Assembly: GCA_903912795.1 (NCBI GenBank)
Contig: CAIWIS010000657.1
Span: forward strand, 1 to 13,577
Source: an uncultured Bacteroidales bacterium
GTDB lineage: Bacteria; Bacteroidota; Bacteroidia; Bacteroidales; Paludibacteraceae
Direction: 5' to 3'
Length of the DNA: 13,577 nucleotides
This document shows, one piece after another, positions 1-7,492 of the stretch (its first letter is position 1; the number at the start of each line of letters is the position of its first letter). Position numbers and translations under genes: made by a program. The notes under the pieces are model-generated. The model saw only the letters and a list, made by a program, of their open reading frames with translations, searched no databases and was not told the DNA's origin.

Positions 1-250
1 ATCCATCAGTTTGATGATTTACATCCGAACAAGCAATATCTGTATCTATTTCATTTTCATGATTTTCGGATGATTCACAACAATCACTCTTCTGATGATG
101 AAAAGAGCTACATGACTTTAAAGTGACCTCTTCAATTCCATGTTCTGAGCAAATGTCGCAACAGAATTTTATAACATTAAAACCCGAACCAGCCACCAAA
201 AAGAATAGTGCCAGCACAAACGAAATTATATGAATGCTTAGTTTTTTCAT
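1..250 (-). CDS. small Cys/His-rich exported protein, 3' end cut by window edge
   Basis: An open frame runs leftward from an ATG at 248-250 to the window edge, giving 83 residues without a stop. Residues 1-3 are MKK. A hydrophobic stretch at about 6-25 looks like a signal peptide or membrane anchor. The rest is rich in possible metal ligands: C30, C31, C34, C47, C57, C58, C74 and H37, H51, H52, H64, H79. The short length, N-terminal hydrophobic helix and Cys/His pattern resemble the small HYC_CC_PP-type proteins of Bacteroidota, often seen near metal-efflux genes, but the HYC motif itself is not present, so this family link is tentative. A role in binding or sensing a metal in the periplasm is inference. 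It is divergent from the lipoprotein gene at 382. The C-terminus lies outside the window. Confidence 0.6.
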   Translation of the reverse strand, partial: MKKLSIHIISFVLALFFLVAGSGFNVIKFCCDICSEHGIEEVTLKSCSSFHHQKSDCCESSENHENEIDTDIACSDVNHQTDG

Positions 251-262
251 TGTAATCAACAA

Positions 263-270
263 CAAATATA
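263..270 (-). promoter_or_regulatory. candidate -7 box (TATATTTG) for the Cys/His-rich gene
   Basis: Read on the minus strand, 270-263 is TATATTTG, which fits the Bacteroidota -7 consensus TAnnTTTG. It lies 12 bases before the ATG, so the transcript would have almost no leader. No TTG was found at the usual -33 distance, so this rests on the -7 box alone. Confidence 0.35.
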
Positions 271-344
271 GGTTGCAAAATAGCGGATTGAAAATATTAT
301 ACAGTTTTTTAGGTTTATTTTAAAAATTATCGCATTAAAAATTA

Positions 345-352
345 TACATTTG
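345..352 (+). promoter_or_regulatory. candidate -7 box (TACATTTG) for the lipoprotein gene
   Basis: TACATTTG matches TAnnTTTG and is followed by GCAG, placing a start site near 358 and a leader of about 24 bases before the ATG at 382. No clear -33 TTG is seen in the T-rich upstream stretch. Confidence 0.45.
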
Positions 353-381
353 CAGTTCCAAAACTATAAAGTAACACAATA

Positions 382-1227
382 ATGAAAACTAGTCGTATAA
401 ACCTAATTATATGCACTTTAGCAATAATATCACTTGTTTCGTGTAAACAAAAAACTATTCGAACCATTGAAAAAGCGGATATCGAAAAGTATTATTTAGC
501 TGCTGACACATCAAAAGGTTCGCTAAATTTGGAACTTAATGTTGAAATTCCAGTATGTTTCGACAATAAAAGCATACTCGATACCATTCGAAATACAATT
601 ATTAGCAACCTATTTGGCATTGAATATATCAAGTATGCAAACGATTCGATTATTCAGCAGTTTGCGTCGGATTTAAAAAAGGAATATAAACTTACCAATG
701 AGCCGATACTGAACGAAATGGACGAAAAATCGCTTTATAGCTTCAACAATGAGCATATTTTGGATGGTTTTTCGTTATTAAACGACGAAAATATTTATTC
801 TTATGGAATAAACCGCTATGTATTTATGGGTGGTGCACATGGATTAAATACAATTAATTATTATAATTTCAATCTAAAAACAGGAAAACTGATTACCGAA
901 AATGATTTGTTTCTGAAAAATACAGTGTCAAAACTTACCGAGTTAATTAAATTGCGTATTATTGAACAGTGCAATGAAGATAAAGGAATAAAGCCAATCA
1001 AAAATTTGGAGAAAACAGATTTTTGGATTGATGCAATTAAGCCCAATGGCAATTTTTACATTACCGACGAAAGTTTGAATTACGTTTTTAATCCTTACGA
1101 AATTGGCCCTTATTACCTAGGTATAACTGAAGTTCAGATTCCATACGAACGTATGAAAAATATTTTAAAACCTAATGCGACTATTAATTATCTGATTAAA
1201 AAAGAAAAAATACCAAATTCAAAATAG
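382..1227 (+). CDS. DUF3298/RsiV-like (PdaC-type) lipoprotein
   Basis: A 281-residue predicted lipoprotein. Residues 1-20 form a short signal peptide ending in the lipobox LVSC, with the lipidated Cys at 21. The residues after it (KQK) lack the acidic stretch used for surface export in Bacteroidota, so a periplasm-facing location is likelier; this is inference. The mature part has the hallmarks of the DUF3298 domain found in RsiV and PdaC-like proteins: an N-terminal DUF4163-like beta region (about 45-140), the GGAHG motif at 150-154 followed by N-x-x-Y-Y-N-F-N-L-K-T-G, and the C-terminal FNPYEIGPYYLG segment at 236-247. In relatives this fold binds lysozyme or forms part of cell-wall-active proteins. 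The catalytic deacetylase domain of PdaC is absent, so the biochemical role is unknown. It stands alone, divergent from the small Cys/His-rich gene. No terminator directly follows its stop. Confidence 0.8.
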   Translation: MKTSRINLIICTLAIISLVSCKQKTIRTIEKADIEKYYLAADTSKGSLNLELNVEIPVCFDNKSILDTIRNTIISNLFGIEYIKYANDSIIQQFASDLKKEYKLTNEPILNEMDEKSLYSFNNEHILDGFSLLNDENIYSYGINRYVFMGGAHGLNTINYYNFNLKTGKLITENDLFLKNTVSKLTELIKLRIIEQCNEDKGIKPIKNLEKTDFWIDAIKPNGNFYITDESLNYVFNPYEIGPYYLGITEVQIPYERMKNILKPNATINYLIKKEKIPNSK

Positions 1228-1457
1228 CATTACACTTAAGTAATCGGAAGAAAATAATGTCGTAATTTTTGATAGCTATTTTGAAATGGATTTTGGACTT
1301 ATGTGAGGGCGTTTAGCGGGCTAAACAACCGAATAAAAGTACAAAAGACGTTAAAAAGAGCATCATTATTTTATCTCTATAACTGAAAGTATTTTCATAA
1401 TGGGATATTATTTTTTTCCTATTACTTAGTTCCTAGAACTGTATAAACAACATTTTT

Positions 1458-1498
1458 AAACCTAGAATAGCATTTAACAAATCTATTCTAGGTTTTTT
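1458..1498 (+). terminator. rho-independent terminator, 13-bp perfect stem
   Basis: Arms 1458-1470 and 1483-1495 pair perfectly over 13 bp (AAACCTAGAATAG) around a 12-base loop. The last T of the right arm runs into a T tract ending at 1498. There is no A tract on the left side, so it works for the plus strand only. It insulates cydAB from upstream transcription. Confidence 0.85.
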
Positions 1499-1528
1499 AT
1501 TTATTAGGATAAAAAAAATACAACAAAA

Positions 1529-1560
1529 TTGTAAACATATCAAAATATATTGTATCTTTG
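1529..1560 (+). promoter_or_regulatory. cydAB promoter (TTG -33 / TATCTTTG -7)
   Basis: TTG at 1529-1531 and TATCTTTG at 1553-1560 are 21 bases apart, fitting the Bacteroidota primary sigma factor pattern. A start near 1567 gives a leader of about 170 bases. A short inverted repeat TACAA-caaaa-TTGTA (1519-1533) overlaps the -33 element and could be an operator, but it does not match the FNR/CRP half-site pattern. Confidence 0.7.
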
Positions 1561-1737
1561 CTTTTAGAAACTCATCTTAACTATTAAAAATTCTTCGAAA
1601 AGTTAATGCTTAAAAATCACATATTATTCAACTAAAGAATATACAAGCCACCAAATAGACATAGAAATACACATTATAAAATAACTGAATTGATTAATAA
1701 AGCTTAATAATTAACATTAAATTCTGATTTAAAATTT

Positions 1738-3291
1738 ATGGAACTATTAGATGTATCATTAGTAAACTGGTCGAGAGCGCAATTTACGCTTACAGCCATG
1801 TATCACTGGATTTTCGTGCCGCTTACGTTGGGGCTGGGTATTATTCAGGCAATTATGGAAACCATTTATTATCGTACTGGCGACGAAAAGTGGAAGCATG
1901 TCACCAAGTTTTGGATGACTCTTTTTGGAGTGAATTTTGCCATTGGAGTAGCCACTGGCATAATTCTCGAATTTCAATTTGGCACAAACTGGTCGAACTA
2001 CAGTTGGTTTGTAGGCGACATTTTTGGTGCCCCGCTAGCTATCGAAGGCATTTTGGCCTTTTTTATGGAAGCTACATTTATTTCCATCATGTTTTTTGGA
2101 TGGAATAAAGTAAGCAAGAAATTCCACCTTGTTTCAACATGGTTAACAATTTTAGGAGCAACACTTTCGGCATTTTGGATTTTGGTTGCCAACGCTTGGA
2201 TGCAACACCCTGTAGGTATGGAATTTAACCCAGACACCGTGCGTAACGAAATGGTAAGTTTTTGGGAAATACTTTCTCCATTTGCTTTGAATAAATTCCT
2301 CCACACTGTATGGTCGAGCTGGATAGTAGCTTCATTATTTGTATTGGGTGTAAGTGCTTGGTTTTTAATAAAAAAACGTGATATTGACTTTGCTAAAAAA
2401 AGCATTAAAGTTGCAGCAATATTTGGACTTACTGCTTCTATTCTGACTGCATTATCGGGCGATGGATCAGCATACAATGTAGCACAACACCAACCTATGA
2501 AACTAGCAGCAATGGAAGGTTTGTACGATGGTCAAAATGGAGCTGAATTAGTAGCATTTGGCGTTTTAAGTAGCGACAAAAAGGCTTATAATGACAGTGT
2601 AGATCCTTTTGCGTTTAAAATTGCATTCCCAAAAGCACTGTCGTTGCTTGCATACAGAGATATTAATGCATTTGTACCAGGAGTAAACGACATTATTAAA
2701 GGTGGATACGAATCAAAAACAGGTGATAAATTGTCGTTTACCGAAAAACAAGCTCGTGGCAAAGTAGCTTTACAAGCATTAAATGATTATAAAAAAGCAT
2801 TAGCCGAAAAAGATACAGTAAGTGCTGCAAGTCACAAAGCCACATTAATGGCTAACTACAATTACTTTGGATATGGATATTTAGAAACTCCCGAAGAAAC
2901 TATTCCAAATGTTCCTTCAATATTTTATTCGTTCCACTTAATGGTTATTTTGGGCATGTTTTTCATAGCTCTATTCAGTGTATTCACATTTATGAGTTTT
3001 AAGAAAAATATTATTTTAGAAAAACAAAACTTGTTTTTATGGATTGCTCTACTTAGCATTCCTTTAGGCTATGTAGCATCACAACTAGGTTGGATTGTAG
3101 CTGAATTAGGTCGACAACCATGGACCATACAAGATGTTTTACCATTGAAAGCTTCTGTTTCAGGCCTTTCGGTAATGTCGGTTAAAATCACACTATTCCT
3201 TTTCTTGACATTATTTACAGCATTGTTAGTAGCCGAAGTACGAATTTTGGTTAAACAAATTGGAAAAGGACCTCATGAGGAAAGTAAGTAG
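1738..3291 (+). CDS. cydA: cytochrome bd quinol oxidase subunit I
   Basis: A 517-residue inner-membrane protein, about the length of E. coli CydA (522). It carries the three haems of cytochrome bd, which oxidises quinol and reduces oxygen to water with high affinity. By alignment from memory with E. coli: H23 matches the H19 ligand; E103 and E111 in GDIFGAPLAIEGILAFFMEA match E99 and E107; H189 matches H186; M402 matches the haem b558 ligand M393. The quinol-loop residues K255 and E260 sit in HQPMKLAAMEG, and GRQPW is at 458-462. The Q-loop is of the long type. The usual Arg two residues before the ligand Met (E. coli R391) is His here (H400, SFHLM). The ATG at 1738 starts directly at the conserved N-terminus. 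cydB follows after 79 bases, and the last codons lie inside a heptamer repeat. No CydX or DUF4492-type small partner was seen next to it. Confidence 0.97.
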   Translation: MELLDVSLVNWSRAQFTLTAMYHWIFVPLTLGLGIIQAIMETIYYRTGDEKWKHVTKFWMTLFGVNFAIGVATGIILEFQFGTNWSNYSWFVGDIFGAPLAIEGILAFFMEATFISIMFFGWNKVSKKFHLVSTWLTILGATLSAFWILVANAWMQHPVGMEFNPDTVRNEMVSFWEILSPFALNKFLHTVWSSWIVASLFVLGVSAWFLIKKRDIDFAKKSIKVAAIFGLTASILTALSGDGSAYNVAQHQPMKLAAMEGLYDGQNGAELVAFGVLSSDKKAYNDSVDPFAFKIAFPKALSLLAYRDINAFVPGVNDIIKGGYESKTGDKLSFTEKQARGKVALQALNDYKKALAEKDTVSAASHKATLMANYNYFGYGYLETPEETIPNVPSIFYSFHLMVILGMFFIALFSVFTFMSFKKNIILEKQNLFLWIALLSIPLGYVASQLGWIVAELGRQPWTIQDVLPLKASVSGLSVMSVKITLFLFLTLFTALLVAEVRILVKQIGKGPHEESK

Positions 3292-3317
3292 TTTGCAGTT
3301 AGTAGTTTGCAGTTAGA
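3283..3317 (+). repeat. five degenerate heptamers at the cydA/cydB junction
   Basis: Five consecutive 7-base units: AGTAAGT, AGTTTGC, AGTTAGT, AGTTTGC, AGTTAGA. The array contains a 14-base unit (AGTAGTTTGCAGTT) present twice in perfect tandem at 3287-3300 and 3301-3314. The cydA stop codon TAG (3289-3291) lies inside the array. Confidence 0.8.
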
Positions 3318-3370
3318 AATTTTAGAAACGCTTAATTTTCAAATAAAAACAATTCAAAAAATAAAATATT

Positions 3371-4519
3371 ATGTTCACATATTCATTTCTTCAACATTAT
3401 TGGTGGTTTATTATTTCACTTTTAGGTGGAATCCTGACCTTTTTGTTATTTGTACAAGGCGGACAATCAATGCTATTTTCGTTAACAAAAAACGAAGACG
3501 AACGCCGAATATTAATCAATGTACTTGGCCGTAAGTGGGAATATACATTCACAACATTAGTTACATTTGGTGGTGCATTTTTTGCTTCGTTCCCGTTGTT
3601 TTATTCTACCAGTTTTGGCGGAGCATATTGGGTTTGGATGGCTATTCTATTCTGCTTTATTATCCAAGCAGTATCATACGAATTTCATTCAAAACCAGGC
3701 AATACCTATGGTAAAACTACTTATCAAGTATTTCTATTTATTAACGGATTATTAGGTACAATATTAATTGGTGCTGCTGTAGCTACATTTTTCACAGGAT
3801 CTGACTTTATTGTAAACAAAGGCAACTTAACCAATCAATTAGCACCTGTAATTAGTCAATGGGGTAACGAGTGGCATGGTTTAGAAGCATTATTAAATGT
3901 TCGTAATTGGTTACTTGGATTAGCTGTTTTCTTTTTGTCGCGCACGTCGGCTGCTTTGTATTTTGTAAACCGAATAAGCAACGAAAACCTTGAAAAACAA
4001 TCGCGTAAAGCCGTTTTAGTTAATGCCTTGCCATTCCTTGTTTTTTTCCTTTCGTTTGTAATATGGACTTTATTGGCCGAAGGTTTTGCCGTAAATCCAG
4101 AAACTGGCGTTGTATTTATGGAAAAATACAAATATTTTTTCAACCTAATTGAAATGCCTGCTGTACTTGTTTTATTCCTGCTAGGTGTAGTTGCTGTACT
4201 TTGGGGTATTGGTGGCACTGTTTTCAATAAAAACTTTAAAAAAGGAATCTGGTTTACAGGTGTTGGTACTATTGTTACTGTTTGTAGTTTGCTTTTGCTG
4301 GCTGGTTACAATAACACATCGTATTATCCTGCAACACCCGATTTACAAAGCTCACTTACCATTTTCAATTCATCATCGAGCGAGTTTACACTCACAGCTA
4401 TGACTATTGTTTCGGTTTTAATTCCATTTGTGTTGGCATATATATTCCATGCATGGCGATCGATGGAAAAAAATCGCACAGATATAGCTGACATCAACGG
4501 TGATGATCATGCTTATTAA
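3371..4519 (+). CDS. cydB: cytochrome bd quinol oxidase subunit II
   Basis: A 382-residue polytopic membrane protein, the structural partner of CydA (E. coli CydB is 379). The N-terminal WWFIISLLGG matches the family's WWLLVG-type first helix. It is followed by ERRILINVLGRKWEYTF, where E. coli has ERRIMINSIAPHWDGNQ. The C-terminal SLTIFNSSSSEFTLTAMT matches the SLTMWDATSSQLTLNVMT segment of E. coli. The acidic TDGFDMG motif of proteobacterial CydB reads VQGGQSM at 28-34 here, and D58 corresponds to E57 beside the conserved W56. From memory, QGGQ is the common Bacteroidota form, so the proton or quinone-side route probably uses different groups in this lineage. It is cotranscribed with cydA and ended by the terminator at 4550-4585. 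Confidence 0.96.
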   Translation: MFTYSFLQHYWWFIISLLGGILTFLLFVQGGQSMLFSLTKNEDERRILINVLGRKWEYTFTTLVTFGGAFFASFPLFYSTSFGGAYWVWMAILFCFIIQAVSYEFHSKPGNTYGKTTYQVFLFINGLLGTILIGAAVATFFTGSDFIVNKGNLTNQLAPVISQWGNEWHGLEALLNVRNWLLGLAVFFLSRTSAALYFVNRISNENLEKQSRKAVLVNALPFLVFFLSFVIWTLLAEGFAVNPETGVVFMEKYKYFFNLIEMPAVLVLFLLGVVAVLWGIGGTVFNKNFKKGIWFTGVGTIVTVCSLLLLAGYNNTSYYPATPDLQSSLTIFNSSSSEFTLTAMTIVSVLIPFVLAYIFHAWRSMEKNRTDIADINGDDHAY

Positions 4520-4549
4520 TTGATTACATTTTTATTTAAAATTGCATAT

Positions 4550-4585
4550 AAACCGACTTTTGGATTTTTCCTAAAGTCGGTTTTT
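4550..4585 (+). terminator. terminator after cydB
   Basis: Arms AAACCGACTTT (4550-4560) and AAAGTCGGTTT (4573-4583) pair perfectly over 11 bp. GGA/TCC extends the stem inside, and a T tract ends at 4585. It closes the cydAB unit before the sdh promoter. Confidence 0.88.
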
Positions 4586-4655
4586 GCATTAAATATCTTT
4601 ATTACAACACCTTAAACGACCTTGAAATTTAATTGTGGAAAAATTTCCTTAATTA

Positions 4656-4686
4656 TTGCTTGTTTCGAAACATTTTACTAAATTTG
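4656..4686 (+). promoter_or_regulatory. sdhCAB promoter (TTG -33 / TAAATTTG -7)
   Basis: TAAATTTG at 4679-4686 fits TAnnTTTG exactly, and TTG at 4656-4658 lies 20 bases upstream. A start near 4692 gives a leader of about 90 bases before the sdhC ATG. Confidence 0.7.
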
Positions 4687-4716
4687 CAGGACTTTTCAAC
4701 AGATACACACACTATC

Positions 4717-4741
4717 ACTAATTCGCAATATATGAATTAGT
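4717..4741 (+). other. hairpin in the sdhC leader
   Basis: ACTAATTC (4717-4724) and GAATTAGT (4734-4741) form a perfect 8-bp AT-rich stem with a 9-base loop in the predicted 5' UTR. A six-T tract follows five bases later (4747-4752). It could be a weak attenuator or a mRNA-stability element. The stem has only two G-C pairs, so it may also be chance. Confidence 0.35.
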
Positions 4742-4784
4742 TAACATTTTTTGAAATCATAATTATAAACTAAAATAAAAATCT

Positions 4785-5474
4785 ATGTGGTTAATTGATT
4801 CATCAATCGGGCGTAAGCTCATTATGAGTATTACAGGGGTTTTCCTTGTATTATTTCTGATTTTTCACGGCACAATGAATTTCGTTGTGTTATTTTCAGC
4901 CGATGCTTACAATATGATTTGTGAGTTTTTGGGAGCTAACTGGTATGCGCTGGTAGCAACAAAAATTTTGGCATTGGGATTTGTAGTGCATATTGTATAT
5001 GCTATCTACCTTACTTATCAAAATCGTAAGGCGCGTGGTAATGTTAGCTATGCCGTAACAAAATCGCAAAAAGGAGTGAGTAGTGCGTCGCAAAACATGT
5101 TGGTATTGGGTACAATTGTACTTGGGTTTACGGCTTTGCACTTGTACCAGTTCTGGGCAAAAATGCAGTTGGTCGAAATCAACCATAAATTGGGTTGCCA
5201 TGTTGAAGAAGAAGCTATGAAACTTGCCGTGGATGGCGCTTATTGGATTAAGTACTACTTCAGCCAGCCATGGTATTCTGTTATTTACATTGTATGGCTA
5301 GTGGCATTGTGGTCGCATTTAACACATGGTGTTTGGAGTGCATTACAAACTGTAGGTGCGAGCAACAATGTGTGGCTTCCACGTATTAAAGTAATTGCAA
5401 ATATTGTTTCGACAATTATTATTTTGATGTTTATATCCATTCCAGTTTATTTTCTGTTAGGTTTTAGTATCTAA
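4785..5474 (+). CDS. sdhC: succinate dehydrogenase/fumarate reductase cytochrome b subunit (b558 family)
   Basis: A 229-residue membrane anchor with five likely transmembrane helices (about 12-37, 57-79, 104-126, 163-185, 203-227). It holds haem b and passes electrons between the SdhAB head and membrane quinone. The fused five-helix form with several helix histidines is the di-haem b558 type of Bacteroidota, epsilonproteobacterial FrdC and Bacillus SdhC. Candidate haem ligands are H28 (FHGTMN), H69, H119 and H178 or H181 (SHLTHG). H134 and H139 lie in the loop between helices III and IV. It begins the sdhCAB operon; sdhA follows after 37 bases that hold a heptamer repeat. In a menaquinone-using cell this type may run in either direction, so fumarate reductase is an equally good name. 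Confidence 0.93.
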   Translation: MWLIDSSIGRKLIMSITGVFLVLFLIFHGTMNFVVLFSADAYNMICEFLGANWYALVATKILALGFVVHIVYAIYLTYQNRKARGNVSYAVTKSQKGVSSASQNMLVLGTIVLGFTALHLYQFWAKMQLVEINHKLGCHVEEEAMKLAVDGAYWIKYYFSQPWYSVIYIVWLVALWSHLTHGVWSALQTVGASNNVWLPRIKVIANIVSTIIILMFISIPVYFLLGFSI

Positions 5475-5475
5475 A

Positions 5476-5504
5476 TAGTAAATGGTAAATTATTAAATAG
5501 TAAA
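5476..5504 (+). repeat. degenerate heptamer array at the sdhC/sdhA junction
   Basis: Four units follow one base after the sdhC stop codon (TAA, 5472-5474): TAGTAAA, TGGTAAA, TTATTAAA (one base longer) and TAGTAAA. The array fills most of the 37-base spacer before sdhA. Confidence 0.65.
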
Positions 5505-5511
5505 TTTTATT

Positions 5512-7488
5512 ATGGCAAAAAAACAAGATACTACTACGGTAGACGCACCTCAAATTGATGCTAAAATTCCTGCGGGACCATTAGCCGAAAAATGGAGTAA
5601 TTATAAAGCACATCAAAAATTAGTAAATCCAGCAAACAAACGTCGTTTGGACATAATTGTGGTTGGAACTGGTTTGGCAGGAGCTTCGGCAGCTGCATCG
5701 TTGGCTGAACTCGGATTTAACGTTTTGAACTTCTGCATACAAGATTCTCCACGTAGAGCACACTCCATAGCAGCTCAGGGTGGTATAAATGCAGCAAAAA
5801 ATTATCAGAACGACGGTGACTCTGTTTACCGTTTATTTTACGACACCTTAAAAGGTGGCGATTATCGTGCACGTGAAGCCAACGTACATCGTTTGGCCGA
5901 AGTTTCGAATAGCATTATCGACCAATGTGTAGCTCAGGGAGTTCCATTTGCTCGCGAATACGGCGGTTTACTTGATAACCGTTCATTTGGTGGCGCACAA
6001 GTTTCGCGTACTTTTTACGCAAAAGGACAAACCGGACAACAATTGTTGCTAGGAGCTTATTCGGCCCTTAGTCGCCAAGTTGGAAAAGGGGCTGTAAAAC
6101 TATATTCACGTTACGAAATGCTCGACGTAGTAGTTGTTGATGGTCGTGCTCGTGGTATTATTGCCCGCAATTTAGTTACAGGCAAAGTGGAGCGTTTCTC
6201 TGCTCACGCCGTGGTAGTAGGTTCAGGTGGATACGGAAATGCATTTTTCTTATCAACCAATGCAATGACATCGAACGCATCGGCTGCTATTCAGATGTAT
6301 AAAAAAGGAGCTTATTTTGCAAACCCTGCTTATGCACAAATTCACCCTACTTGTATTCCTGTTCATGGCGAATATCAATCAAAATTAACGCTTATGTCGG
6401 AGTCGTTGCGTAACGATGGTCGTATATGGGTACCTAAGAAAAAAGAAGATGCTGAAGCTATCCGTGCCGGAAAGAAAAAAGCAACTGACTTGAGCGAAGA
6501 CGAACGCGATTATTATTTAGAGCGTCGCTATCCTGCATTTGGTAATCTTGTGCCTCGCGACGTAGCTTCGCGTGCGGCTAAAGAACGTTGCGATGCTGGC
6601 TTTGGAGTTGGAAATACTGGTTTGGCAGTATATCTTGATTTCTCATCGTCAATTCAACGCTTAGGCGAAGAAACAATTCGTGCTCGCTACGGCAACTTAT
6701 TCCAAATGTACGACAAAATTGTTGACGAAAATCCATATAAAACACCTATGATGATTTACCCAGCTATTCACTACACAATGGGTGGTGTTTGGGTTGATTA
6801 CGAACTACAAACGTCGGTAAAAGGACTGTTCTGTATTGGTGAAGCTAACTTCTCAGACCACGGCGCTAACCGCTTAGGTGCTTCGGCATTGATGCAAGGA
6901 TTGGCAGATGGTTATTTTGTATTGCCATATACCATTCAAAACTATTTGGCTGATCAAATTCAGGCCCCACGTTTAAGCACCGACTTGCCTGAGTTTAATG
7001 AAGCTGAAAAAGCAATGCATACCAAAATCGAAAAAATCATGAAAATTCAGGGCGACCGTACAGTGGATTCAATTCACCGCGAACTTGGATTAGTCATGTG
7101 GGATTTTGTAGGTATGGGACGTACCAAAGAAGGTTTGGAACATGCATTGGAACGAATCAAAGAAATTCGCAAAACATTCTGGACTAAAGTTTATGTTCCT
7201 GGATTAAGCGCTGATTTGAACGTAGAACTTGAAAAAGCATTGCGTGTAGCTGACTTTATCGAAATTGGTGACTTAATGGCACGCGATGCGTTGATGCGCG
7301 AAGAATCGTGCGGTGGACACTTCCGCGAAGAATACCAGACTCCAGATGGCGAAGCCCTTCGTAACGACGAAGAATACTCTTTTGCTTCGTGCTGGAAATT
7401 CAATGGCGATGGCGAAGAACCAACATTGCTTAAAGAACCTCTTGTATATGAATTTGTGAAACGTCAACAACGTAATTATAAGGCATAA
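5512..7488 (+). CDS. sdhA: succinate dehydrogenase/fumarate reductase flavoprotein subunit
   Basis: A 658-residue FAD enzyme that interconverts succinate and fumarate, bound to the inner membrane through SdhBC. The FAD-binding motif VGTGLAGASAAASLAELG spans 51-68. H84 in RAHSIAAQGGINAA is the expected site of covalent FAD attachment. Active-site residues by comparison with E. coli FrdA, from memory, are H278 (HPT), R349 (VPRD, the proton-shuttle Arg), H420 (HYTMGG) and R454 (GANRLGA). It is longer than the E. coli enzymes (about 590-600) because of an N-terminal extension of about 45 residues and an insertion rich in charged residues near 300-340, both typical of the b558-type clade. sdhB follows after only four bases, so the two are surely co-translated. 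Confidence 0.97.
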   Translation: MAKKQDTTTVDAPQIDAKIPAGPLAEKWSNYKAHQKLVNPANKRRLDIIVVGTGLAGASAAASLAELGFNVLNFCIQDSPRRAHSIAAQGGINAAKNYQNDGDSVYRLFYDTLKGGDYRAREANVHRLAEVSNSIIDQCVAQGVPFAREYGGLLDNRSFGGAQVSRTFYAKGQTGQQLLLGAYSALSRQVGKGAVKLYSRYEMLDVVVVDGRARGIIARNLVTGKVERFSAHAVVVGSGGYGNAFFLSTNAMTSNASAAIQMYKKGAYFANPAYAQIHPTCIPVHGEYQSKLTLMSESLRNDGRIWVPKKKEDAEAIRAGKKKATDLSEDERDYYLERRYPAFGNLVPRDVASRAAKERCDAGFGVGNTGLAVYLDFSSSIQRLGEETIRARYGNLFQMYDKIVDENPYKTPMMIYPAIHYTMGGVWVDYELQTSVKGLFCIGEANFSDHGANRLGASALMQGLADGYFVLPYTIQNYLADQIQAPRLSTDLPEFNEAEKAMHTKIEKIMKIQGDRTVDSIHRELGLVMWDFVGMGRTKEGLEHALERIKEIRKTFWTKVYVPGLSADLNVELEKALRVADFIEIGDLMARDALMREESCGGHFREEYQTPDGEALRNDEEYSFASCWKFNGDGEEPTLLKEPLVYEFVKRQQRNYKA

Positions 7489-7492
7489 CCCC

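Larger units (their letters stand above)
1228..1737. other. 510-base non-coding gap with orphan terminator and cyd promoter
   Basis: No convincing coding frame was found on either strand. In order it holds: a small perfect inverted repeat GTTTAGC-GG-GCTAAAC at 1311-1326; a near-palindrome AGTTCCTAGAACT around 1430-1442; a strong rho-independent terminator at 1458-1498; and the cydAB promoter at 1529-1560 with a leader of about 170 bases. The terminator lies about 230 bases beyond the lipoprotein stop. It therefore ends either a long 3' UTR or a separate short transcript from 1228-1457. No known RNA family was recognised there. Confidence 0.6.

Noticed and set aside
1300..1330. GGGCGTTTAGCGGGCTAAAC resembles an integron attC arm or a known Bacteroidota repeat
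   Set aside because: Only a 7-bp stem is present. The paired core sites of attC are missing, there is no cassette or integrase, and only one copy occurs in the window.
1313..1366. 17-codon minus-strand frame with a lipobox-like LFGC
   Set aside because: It resembles a lipoprotein signal peptide but stops three residues after the Cys, with no downstream continuation in another frame that I could recognise; probably chance in T-rich DNA.
1998..2477. 159-codon open frame on the minus strand inside cydA
   Set aside because: It lies wholly opposite a strongly conserved gene and shows no recognisable domain; an antisense shadow. The same holds for other long antisense frames, such as 3856-4227 in cydB and 7876-8241 in sdhB.
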